64,000 nt of DNA from the NCBI RefSeq assembly GCF_036370855.1, contig NC_088100.1, forward strand, positions 130,933,585 through 130,997,584, read 5' to 3'. Shown here in pieces: positions 12,791 through 26,249 of this stretch. The position numbers were made by a program, and so were the translations under genes. Every line of letters begins with the position of its first letter. Position 1 is the first letter of the stretch. The notes beneath the pieces are model-generated. The model ran no database searches. It saw only the letters and a program-made list of their open reading frames with translations, and had not been told where the DNA came from. This DNA comes from Dromaius novaehollandiae. Its lineage: Eukaryota; Chordata; Aves; Casuariiformes; Dromaiidae.

Positions 12791-13890
12791 ACTCTCAAAA
12801 GCACAAACGCGCGCAGCCCGGGAGGCGGGCGGCCGCGCACACAGCCAGCCCCACCGCGCCCGCGGAGCACCGCGGAGCACCGCGCTCGCTAGCCGCGCCG
12901 GTGGCAGCCACTCAACACCTCATTACTTCACCATCAGGGCGCAGACGCTGCCGCCCGCGCCGCGGCCGAACCGGCACCGCGCAAAGCCGCGCAAAGCCGC
13001 GCAAACGCCCCCGCGGGGCAGCGCGTCTGATGCGCGGGGCGCGGAGCGGGGCGGGGGAGCAGCGCATTTCTGCGCCCTTCCGACAGCCGCAAGCGCGCCC
13101 GGGACGGCAGCGCGGCCGCGCACGGCAGGAGGGCGGCGCGCAATGTCCGCGCTCGCCCCCGCGGGAGGCACCCCCCACGGCCCCCAAAGCGGAGCTTCAT
13201 TTCTGTAGCTTTCACTTGAATAAAATAATGATTCGTCGGGGAAACGGGGTATAAATCTTCATTTTGGAGGCAATTAAAGTGTTGATTTCATTCGTGCCCC
13301 TGAGCGCTTCTCGTCATTTGCTCCAACAGCTTTATGTACGCGCCGCTCCGCAGCTCTCGCAAACCCGTTTTCGGGTCGGACTTGTTGGATGGCAATTTTC
13401 GCTCGGCGGCAGCAGCGGGCACCGCGCAGGAACGCGGCTCCCCCGCCCCTGCCCGCGCAGCCCCCGCGGGCTCGGGGTCCCCGCGGCCCCGCAGCCGCCG
13501 CTCCGCGGGCAGCTGCGCGCTTGCTCGCGGCCGAGCCGCGGAGCCTCCCGCCCGCTTGGACGGAAGGAAACCTCCCGAGCGCGGCGCCGGCTCCTTTCGG
13601 CCCCGCACGGACCGAGCGGCTGGTAAAGGCGGAAGAGCCGCGGAAGAGCCGCGGCTCCTTGCGCGGGGGCCTCCCTGGCAGCCGCGGGGCTACACGCCGA
13701 TCCGCGCCGCGGTGCGACCGCGGCGACAGCGGCGACAGCGACGACAGCGCCCAGGCGCGACACCGCTGCGGCCCCTCCGCGCGCAGCCCCGCTGCCCTCC
13801 CGCCGCAGCCCCGCGCAAGGGCGCGCAGCCCCCGCGGACGCGCGCGCAGAGCCGCCGGCCCGGCAGACTTGCGAGGCCCAGGGAAATCAT
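12790..13890. promoter_or_regulatory. intronic CpG island C in MEIS1 intron 6
   Basis: This block of about 1.1 kb is CpG-dense and interrupted at 13190-13330 by an AT-richer, unique-looking segment with a TATAAAT. It holds a threefold 10-bp repeat (CGCGCAAAGC type, about 12978-13008). It lies only 0.6 kb from exon 6. No coding exon is seen; open frames up to 238 codons on both strands reflect composition. An internal promoter or Polycomb-type island is possible. Confidence 0.62.
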
Positions 13891-14395
13891 TTAAAAACCC
13901 GGGTCTCGTTTTATTCTTTCTTTTCCCCATATTAAGTAAAATAAAATGGGCGCGTTTGCAGCAGGCAGGCGTGCACAAAGCAATGTTCACTGGAGTCTAA
14001 AAGCGCTCGGCCAAGGAAAACTGACAAGACGGACTAATGAACCGTAGAGACGGGAAGAAAATAGCCAGTATTTGCTAGATTTCAAACCCTCTCTGTCTTC
14101 CCCGGACCACCTATCTCGGATTTTATTATTATTTTTGTAAATGGCTCCAGCCATCCCTTTTTCTAAGCCACCAGAAGCCAGCGATTCACGGATAACACTT
14201 CTATTATTGTAAAGGGTAAATAAAATAAAGACAAAAATTAAAAGCGACAAGAAACAGGTCGAGTATGCAGGCGACGCTTTTACAAGCTCATCTCGCCAGG
14301 TCGAATCCGGGAGCAAGCCTTAATGAAGCAATAATAGCCACATTATTCAAAAATTTTCATTTCGATGGAAATTTATCTAAAAGGGACTTAATCAT

Positions 14396-14403
14396 ATGCA
14401 AAT
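14396..14403 (+). promoter_or_regulatory. POU octamer motif (ATGCAAAT) in intron 6
   Basis: A perfect ATGCAAAT lies in an AT-rich block 77 bp from exon 6 on its intronic (donor) side. Octamer sites bind POU-family factors. One short motif has little weight alone, but a second copy occurs in intron 5 at 15937-15944. Confidence 0.4.
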
Positions 14404-14479
14404 AATAAAAGGAGGCGTAGTGACCCGGCGAGCGATCTGCATACAAATTTCAGCGTGTGCAGCATTGGCGAGATCATAC

Positions 14480-19984
<5,505 letters not shown>

Positions 19985-20095
19985 CGGCCTGCTTGCTCCC
20001 TTCCTACTTCAACTTCTAATATATCCTCTTTAAGGCCAGTGTGAAAAGAAAGAAACGCGAAGTCCCCCCCCTCACCCCAAAAAAGCAAAAATCCC

Positions 20096-20176
20096 TTAGC
20101 GTCGCCAGCAATGAAAGCAATCGAGTAAAATCTTCAGCTTGCTGGATCTCAGAGAAGCGATACGGTAACTCAGCAT
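20096..20176 (-). CDS. possible upstream ORF in the MEIS1 leader (26 codons)
   Basis: An ATG at 20174-20176 opens a 26-codon frame (starts MLSYRIASLR) that ends in TAA at 20096-20098, 111 bp before the MEIS1 start codon. It exists in the mRNA only if the leader is unspliced and reaches this far. The peptide resembles nothing known. Its likely effect would be on re-initiation at MEIS1, not a product. Confidence 0.3.
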   Translation of the reverse strand: MLSYRIASLRSSKLKILLDCFHCWRR

Positions 20177-20215
20177 TAAAAAAGGAGAAAAAATTAAAAA
20201 AAACAACAACAACTC

Positions 20216-20290
20216 TCCCTCCTTCCTTCCTTCTTTTTTCTTTCTTTCCTCTCTCCCTGTCTCTCTCTCTCTCTCACTCTCCCCCTCTCG
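20216..20290. repeat. polypyrimidine/polypurine CT-GA tract
   Basis: CCTTCCTTCC, then TTTCTTTC and CTCTCTCTCT tracts on the plus strand correspond to a GA-rich tract in the MEIS1 leader or promoter. Such tracts are common at developmental promoters and can adopt triplex (H-DNA) structure. Confidence 0.85.
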
Positions 20291-20356
20291 TTTCCAAGAC
20301 AGCAGCGGGGCGAAAGCAAATATCCTTTCCCCAAATCAGTTTTTTTAAAGTGCCCC

Positions 20357-20380
20357 TCAAACCCAACTACCAAGTCTCAT
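20357..20380 (-). CDS. possible minimal upstream ORF in the MEIS1 leader (7 codons)
   Basis: ATG AGA CTT GGT AGT TGG GTT TGA gives a seven-residue frame 19 bp downstream (in the gene direction) of the PBX-MEIS site. It matters only if transcription starts above 20380. Confidence 0.22.
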   Translation of the reverse strand: MRLGSWV

Positions 20381-20398
20381 GGCTTTTTGCCACTCCGG

Positions 20399-20408
20399 CT
20401 GTCAATCA
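20399..20408 (-). promoter_or_regulatory. PBX-MEIS composite binding site (TGATTGACAG)
   Basis: The minus strand reads TGATTGACAG, all ten bases of the consensus bound by PBX-MEIS/PREP dimers (TGAT for PBX, TGACAG for MEIS). It lies 415 bp upstream of the MEIS1 ATG. A MEIS-complex site at its own gene suggests autoregulation, which is inferred. Confidence 0.65.
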
Positions 20409-20941
20409 CAGGCGAGGTTGTCAAGGTGGTGAATGACTGATGATGATCCTCTGCGTGCGCTCCCACCGCGCAGGACACCTCAAATGTTAATTTTCGAGCG
20501 CGCTCACCAAAAAACCAAAAATTAAAAAATTTCAAAATTTTAAAAAACCGAGAGGCGGAGGAGGAGGAAGGGAAGAGGGGGGAAAAATTAAAAATTAAGA
20601 AGGCTCCTAAAAGCGCCGGCTCGCTCCTTTTATTACGGTCACTGCGCGGATTTTTTCCGCTCCTCCTCGGCTCGCTGCTAATTCCTCGCCGGCGCCGGCT
20701 CGCTCTGCCCCTGCGCGGCCGCCGGGCGGGCGGGCGGGCGGGCGAGGCTGGCGGAGGCGGAGCGGGCCGGGGCGCGGGCGCGGGCGGAGCGCCGGGCCGG
20801 GCCGCGCCGGGCCGGGCCGGGCCGCGCAGCGCCGCGGGGCGGGCGGGGGCCGCGGCCGGGGGCCGGGCGCTGCCGGGCGTCGGCGGGCGCCGCGGCCGCG
20901 GAGCAGCGGCGAGCGGCGGGCTGGGACCAGACTGCGGGAAC

Positions 20942-20949
20942 CCGGAAGT
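20942..20949 (+). promoter_or_regulatory. ETS-type site (CCGGAAGT)
   Basis: CCGGAAGT is the core recognised by ETS-family factors such as ELF1 and GABPA. It lies in an unusually non-GC-rich pocket (20925-21005) of the CpG island. From memory, ELF1 has been reported as a regulator of human MEIS1; whether this is the same site is unknown. Confidence 0.45.
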
Positions 20950-21379
20950 AGTGGTGGCCATAACAGGTCGCGTCTTACACAATGCGCTGGGCGGCAGCAA
21001 CTCCGCGCCCGGCGCAGGGGGGCGCGCCGCCCGCCCCGCGCCCGCGCAGCGCCGCGCCCCCGCCCGCGGCGGGGATGGCAGGGGCGGGGCCGCGCCGCCC
21101 CCCCCCCCCCCCCGGCCCGCCCGCCCGCCCGCCGCCGCTGCTCCGCCGCCCCCCCCCCCCGCGCCCCCGCCCCGCTCCCGGCCCCCTTTGTCTGGCGGCG
21201 CCCCCGCCCCGCTGCGCGCCCGCGGCCCGGCCCGCGGCACGCACCGACATGGGGCTGGCGGGCCGGGGGTCTGCGGGCGCCGCGCCGCGCCGCCGCTTTT
21301 CTGCCCTCCCCCCCGCGCCGCCGCCCCGCCCCCCCGCGCGCGCGCCCGGCCGCTCGCTCGCTCGCTCGCTCGCTCGCGC

Positions 21380-21380
<1 letters not shown>

Positions 21381-21419
<39 letters not shown>
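21381..21419. repeat. (CCG)n trinucleotide run
   Basis: About thirteen uninterrupted CCG/CGG units lie in the promoter island, with a second run at about 21467-21493. Such runs are unstable and are often misassembled or length-variable. Confidence 0.88.
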
Positions 21420-21513
21420 GGCTCCCCCCCGCGCGCCGCCGCCGAGTGAGCTCACCCGGCCCCGGCCCCCGCCGCCGCCGCCGCCGCCGCCGCCCGGCCC
21501 GCGCCGCCGCCGC

Positions 21514-21553
21514 CCAATCAGCGCCGCGCCGCGCCGCGCCGCGCCCCCATTGG
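21514..21553. promoter_or_regulatory. pair of opposed CCAAT boxes
   Basis: CCAATCA on the plus strand (21514-21520) and CCAATGG on the minus strand (core 21549-21553) lie 30 bp apart. NF-Y boxes in this arrangement are typical of bidirectional CpG-island promoters. They could serve MEIS1 to the left and a divergent transcript to the right. Confidence 0.45.
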
Positions 21554-22102
21554 CCGGGCCCGCCAGCAGCGCGCAAATCAGCGGCCGCGGGGCGCGCCGC
21601 TCCGCGCCGCCGCGCGCAGCCCCGCGCCGCCGCCTGCGGGCGGCCCCGCGCGGCCCCCCAGCCGCATCCCGCACCGCGCCCCGACACTGCCCCAGCCCCA
21701 GCCCCAGCCCCCCCCACCCCCCCCCGGCGGCGGCGGCTCCGCGCGCGCGCAGGGGGCCGCGCACTCTTCTGCCTCCGGGCCGCGCTGCCCCGTGCGCGGA
21801 GGTGCCCGCGCCCCCCTCCCGCCCCCTGCCCCGCGCCGGGGAAGCGCCCCGCGTGCCGGCCCCCCCCCCCCCCCCCCGCGGCCCGCCGTGCCTCTCCGCG
21901 GCCCCCGCCTGCGCGGGTGCGGGGCCGCGCGGAAGGGCGCAAAGCCGGCGCGGGGTCCGGCTGCGGCTCGCAGCGAGTCCCGGGGGCCCGAGCCGGCGCC
22001 GCCGCCGCCGCGTCGCGACCTGCGGGGAAACGCGCCTCGGTGCCCCCCTGCCCCGTGCGCTAGGACCGGCCTTTTATCGCGGCGCTGAAAATAAAGACCT
22101 CG

Positions 22103-22110
22103 CAGGTAAG
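22103..22110 (+). promoter_or_regulatory. strong plus-strand splice donor (CAG|GTAAG) in the CpG island
   Basis: CAG|GTAAGAG is a near-consensus 5' splice site with the junction at 22105/22106. It lies on the strand opposite to MEIS1 and about 0.6 kb right of the CCAAT pair. It would suit the first exon of a divergent non-coding RNA. The acceptor and the transcript cannot be identified here. Confidence 0.35.
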
Positions 22111-22359
22111 AGCCTTTTCATCCGCTCACGCTGCCGCCGAGCAGGGAGCGCCCGCGGGGGGAGTGGAGACACCGGCGTGCGCCCGATCCCTGCATTGCTT
22201 TAACCGAGGAGCTGAACGCAGAAACGGCTCCCTGCCTCACAGGTCCCTTCCGCGAGCGGCTGCAGCCGAACTTCCACCGCTGTTACCCTCGCTTCGCCCC
22301 CGCCTCGCTCTCTTTCTCCCCCAGCCCCCCAAAAAAGTCTTTTGCTCTTGAGCCGGACG

Positions 22360-22610
22360 TCACTCCCAGGCCTTTATAAGATAAATTCAGAACAATCGAG
22401 CCCAAAACACTTTTACAGTGTAATTACAGTAGTGCAAATTGTTTGCCCAAACCTCATTCTGGATAAGGGTTTTACAATTAGCAAACAGTTATTACTGTTC
22501 GGGCTTGCTGAGAGAAATTGCACTGCGCACGTCTCGAGTTGCAATATACTGGCCATAAAAAGACTAACCGGGCAGCAATTAATCATCTATTAAAAGGGAA
22601 AAGTAAACGG
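22360..22610. promoter_or_regulatory. AT-rich candidate element within the upstream CpG-island cluster
   Basis: This is an abrupt AT-rich, unique block between CpG-dense blocks. It contains SOX-like ACAATCG, several TAAT/ATTA sites, GCCATAAAAAG and a GATA-like AGATAA. A high-turnover GC island interrupted by such a block is typical of a conserved enhancer, but conservation was not tested. Confidence 0.42.
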
Positions 22611-23020
22611 ACAGTTCCGCGCTGCCGCCGTAAACTGCTCACGGCGTTTCTGCGCCCGGCGGCTGCAACGACCCGCGCGGCGCGAACCGCTGCCTTTTTA
22701 GGCAACGCGCCTCTTTCTGCCAGAACTCGGGCTCCGGCCGCTCTTTTTCAAGACTCTGTTGACACTTGCCCGGTGCAAGGAAAAGGGGGGAAAGGAGGAT
22801 TTTCTTTGAGAAAAGGGCGAGCCAGGGGCGCGCGGGCTGCGGCAGGGCGCCGGCCTCGCTGCGCAGCGGCTCCGGGGCGCGCAGGGCTGCGCGGCTGCTG
22901 CGCGGGGCGGCTGCGGCGGCACCGGCTCCCCCGGGCCGGGCCCGAGCCGGGGCAGCGAGGCCTTTGGCGGGGGGGCCCGGGGGGCGGGCGGGGAGCCGCT
23001 GCGTGCATTTGCTTATCGGG
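22610..23020. other. CpG-dense block upstream of MEIS1
   Basis: This is a continuation of the promoter-associated CpG cluster. No exon or RNA is supported. AT-richer sequence follows at 23040-23400. Confidence 0.55.
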
Positions 23021-23399
23021 AATAAACGGGGCTCCTAATCAGGCTGCATTTCCCGGCTTCGGGAAAGAGTTGCTCACACCTGGCCACATGAAATGCCTCC
23101 TAGCTGGCCTCCCTTCTTTGCTCTTGCGTTCCTAGAAGGGATTTGCGGCGAGGGGGGGAATTAGCATCCAAGCGTGCTCTTGCACCATTAATATTCAAAT
23201 TTTCCAACCGAGGGAGGAACGAGAAGAAGAGGCAAATAAACAAGAAACCGCGGAAGGCAGCATTTTAAGCGCGGCCGAGAGATAATGAAGGAATGCTTCA
23301 GATAAGGGTGGAAGAAGTGATACGTGCGGAGATGCCCGACAAGTCTCATGCAGCCGTTGGAAGAGGGGTGAAAAACTCAAAGAGCAGGACCCAAAGCAA

Positions 23400-23770
23400 A
23401 GCACCACCAAAACGCAGCGGGGCGAGGAGCGGGGGCCGCGAGCCCCTGGGGCGGGTGCCCCGTGCAGGGCGAAGCCGCAGCGCCTGAAGCTTCGGGGCCG
23501 TTTCGCAGCTCCCGGCTCCGAAAACAAAGCGCGGCTGCCGGGCTCGGAGTCAGCGCGGGGTCACGGCTGCTCTCCGGCACTGGCAGGCGAAGGAGGGCAG
23601 CCGGCGTGTGCGGCGAGCGGGGCCGGGGCCGGGGCCGGGGCCGGGGCAGGGGAGCCCGGGCGAGGCGCAGCGCTGCGGGCGCCCTCGCTCCGCGGAGCCG
23701 CTCGCCCGGCCGGGCCGCGGCGGGGAGGGGAGAGGAGGGGAGGGGAGAGGGCGGCCCCCGCCTCGTTACC
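23400..23770. other. CpG-dense block with (GGGGCC)4
   Basis: This GC-rich block contains four GGGGCC hexamers and one GGGGCA (23619-23648), a quadruplex-forming motif. No coding feature is supported. Confidence 0.6.
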
Positions 23771-23940
23771 GGCCCTGACATTTTCAGAAGTTATAGGGGT
23801 CTTTTATTAATTAAATGGAGGGCTTAATAAAATATTCCCCATAAAATTTACGGGTGTCTTAAAACTTTCTAAACACCGCTATAAATTTTTAATAAAATTA
23901 ACTGGGAAATGAGTTACTAGCCCGGGCTTTTTTGTCACTC
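23770..23940. promoter_or_regulatory. AT-rich candidate element (TTTATTAATTAA, CATAAAA motifs)
   Basis: About 170 bp of AT-rich unique sequence lies between two CpG-dense blocks. It has HOX/CDX-like CATAAAA and TTTATTAATTAA, both typical of deeply conserved homeobox-gene enhancers. The call rests on composition and setting. Confidence 0.4.
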
Positions 23941-25430
23941 CGACTTCTCCAGAAGCAGCGGCTGCGGGGGCAGGGAAGGCACGCACACGCCGAAAAGAAA
24001 AAGGGGGGAAAAAAGCGCCTTTCGGGGCCGCAAGCGCCCCCGAGGGCTGCCCGCTCCGCCCCGCAGCCGCCCCTCGGTGCTCGCCGGCCGAGCTGCTGCC
24101 GGCGAGCCGGGGCGGGGGGAGCCTCCCGGGCCCCGATGCCCGCACGGCCCCGGCCTTGCACCCGGCCTTGCACCCGGCCGAGCCGCGATCGCGGCATCAG
24201 GCGCCACGAGTTGCGCTTTATTAATTCCCGCCGTGCAGGAGAAGCGCGGCTCTGCGCCGGCTCGTTTGCACCTGGGAGCGCCTGGATTTTCTCTAGCTGC
24301 CCAGCGCATTTCTTTACTCGCTGCCCATGTCAAGCCCTCTTGCCTCGCTATTGCTATCACTATTCTTCTCGTTGAATGAAATTAAAAAAAAAAAAAAGCT
24401 GGCTGCTCAATTAAAAAAAAAAAAATCCGGTGGGCTGTTTTGCCTGTGAAGCTTGAGCTGTCGTGCCGTCTGCTGGGCGACGGGAAAAGTGCAGCCAGAA
24501 TTCACCGCAAACTTTCTTCTGGGTGAAGAGCACGGCTTCGGCGAGAGGAGTGCTGACAGTTTGGACGGGCCGGAGGCACCCGATTTCCCCGTGTGGGAAG
24601 AAGAAAAGGGACCCAGACAGAAGAGCCGTAGCTGAAATTAGTGTTTTCCTCTGCTATACCCATATAACTAAAGCGGCGCTTCCTATAACTATTTAAAGCT
24701 GGGGATTTTATTGCCTGCAGAGCGCGAGGCGACCAGCTGCGTTAAGGGTGACATCGTAAAGCTGCTCCGAGCTCCCATGCGTGCGGCAGTTGGTCCTCTA
24801 ACTAAAGAGGCAGGGGAGAGGGAAGGGCTGCACGCTTGCTCGTGGAGCCTCGGCCCCGGCGCTGCTCCGGCGCACAGGAGCGTTTCCTCGGGGCAGCGCC
24901 GGCTCCGCGGCCGCTCTCACGGGAGAGGCAGCGCCGTCGCTTTTCCCTCTGCAAATGCACGACACGGACGCGAACTGCTCTGTGGGAGGAAGCAGCAGGG
25001 AGATCTGCGGGAGGAGGTGGCGGGTCCCGACGGGACGGGGCACGCACGGTGCTGCCTTGACTCCCCGGGCACCCGCGGAGCTGCCTGCCCGGCGGCGGCG
25101 GGGCAGAGGCAGCAGAGCCGGGGTCCCCCGGGCCCTGCCGAGCGCGGAGCCGCCGGGTGCTGCCTGCAGAGAAGTCCCAGCCGAGCCGCAATTAGAAAAG
25201 CTGCCTTGGCTCTTCCTCTGCGGAATGACAGGCGCAGGGAAAAGCCGCGGCCGTATTTACAGAAACGTGTCAGCAGTCCACTCGCTGCCCCTATACACTT
25301 AAGATTAGAATCTGGTCGTCTGCGCGGGTCCGGGGAGTTCTTAAAACAAAGGTCTCTAAGCGCCTGCTCTAAATGCGCCCGCCTGCAGCCGGGGCAGCCT
25401 GCGACGGCCACGTCGCTGAACAGCGCGTTT
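23940..25430. other. CpG-rich stretch upstream of MEIS1
   Basis: Several CpG-dense segments (24000-24300 and 24710-25170) are mixed with less GC-rich DNA and two A runs near 24380-24425. A 279-codon plus-strand frame (24711-25550) crosses it; I do not accept it as a gene (no homology, no splice context, Ala/Gly/Arg-rich). Confidence 0.5.
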
Positions 25431-26240
25431 GTAAATATCCTCAGTGGGGGTACAAACAAACCCCTTCACCACTTGCAGCAGACCAAGTTCTATAGTTCCC
25501 TTCCCTCAGAGGCACTTGCGAAAGTTCAGCAGAGGGTAACATTAGCCTAAAATATTCGATACCTTTTCATGAGACTTTCCCACCTCTGCCGGGCTAAGTT
25601 CAGCTCTCGGTTCGTGTCGGCGAGCGCAGTGCTGTCTGTGGGGAAACACCAACCTGCCCCATTTTTATCAGCAAGGGACTGCAGATACTTTCCTCCCGCT
25701 GGACGAAGCAGAAATGAAATTACCCCGTGCCTGTGTTATAAGACGTGGGACGAAGTGCGTTACCCTTTTAGAGGAGTTTGAAAGTACTTGAGAAACAGGA
25801 CAAGATTCAAATTAGCGGGTAACAAAATAAAAACTCACTTCAGAACCACAGGAAATTGAATATTGGTATCTCAGAGTATCTCGGCTGAACTAGAGCAAAA
25901 CAGAATTTTGCTAGAGCCTTTCCATTTTATGTTTTCTTACAAACTGATTTTAAATATTGCTTCGTTCCTATTACCTAACACTTTATTCAGCTTGGCTAAT
26001 GACCACATTACAGAACTATTTCAGATTGCCTCTAATGCCGATTAGAAGGGATAGTCATTAACTGGAGTGGAGATCTGGAGTTGTTAAACCCGTCGCTTTC
26101 GGGGGGAAAATACGTGGGCTTTCTCAAGGTTCAGGCTTGGCGTTCAATTAGCGAAGATGGATTTCTGCAAACAATACAGTATAGGTAAACCTGGGCATAA
26201 ATCACCCACACTTCGTAAATTAAAAAAAAAGAAAGAAAAA
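25430..26240. other. AT-rich unique stretch with one PBX-HOX-like site
   Basis: This is non-repetitive AT-rich DNA between CpG-rich blocks. ATAAATCA at 26197-26204 is the reverse complement of TGATTTAT, a PBX-HOX composite core. No gene was seen. Confidence 0.35.
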
Positions 26241-26249
26241 AGAAGAAAC

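Larger units (their letters stand above)
1..14479 (-). other. MEIS1: MEIS1 intron 6 (3' part beyond the window edge)
   Basis: All sequence from the exon 6 donor to the left edge is intronic for MEIS1. At 14.5 kb or more it is far longer than introns 1-5 (443-1385 bp). Positions 1-4230 and 8860-10400 are unique sequence in which I see no gene, RNA or clear repeat. The CpG islands, repeats and AT-rich segments elsewhere in the intron are listed separately. Confidence 0.88.
19985..20600 (-). promoter_or_regulatory. MEIS1: MEIS1 5' leader and proximal promoter region
   Basis: Upstream of the start codon on the minus strand lies a moderately AT-rich leader. It contains a long GA tract on the minus strand (CT on plus, about 20216-20290), two short upstream open frames and a PBX-MEIS composite site. 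The transcription start is not visible in the sequence. A long leader is plausible because the CpG-island core lies further up, at 20600-22100. Confidence 0.7.
20600..22100 (-). promoter_or_regulatory. MEIS1: MEIS1 CpG-island promoter core
   Basis: About 1.5 kb of extreme CpG density lies upstream of the MEIS1 leader. It contains CCG triplet runs (21381-21419 and 21467-21493), CTCG tetramers (about 21352-21376), poly-C runs, an ETS site in a less GC-rich pocket (20925-21005) and opposed CCAAT boxes. No TATA box is evident. Long open frames here (up to 521 codons) reflect composition. Confidence 0.75.

Noticed and set aside
13274..14000. 238- and 203-codon frames in intronic CpG island C
   Set aside because: Composition artefact, open on both strands, with no recognisable protein family.
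1..14479. MEIS1 exon 7 (expected to start PSWN and include DHDD)
   Set aside because: I searched the minus strand for it and saw no matching sequence, so it is taken to lie left of position 1.
20377..22063. Open frames of 521, 385 and 370 codons in the MEIS1 promoter island
   Set aside because: Ala/Gly/Arg/Pro-rich translations on both strands of extreme CpG sequence; they end at or before the MEIS1 leader and are not in frame with MAQR.
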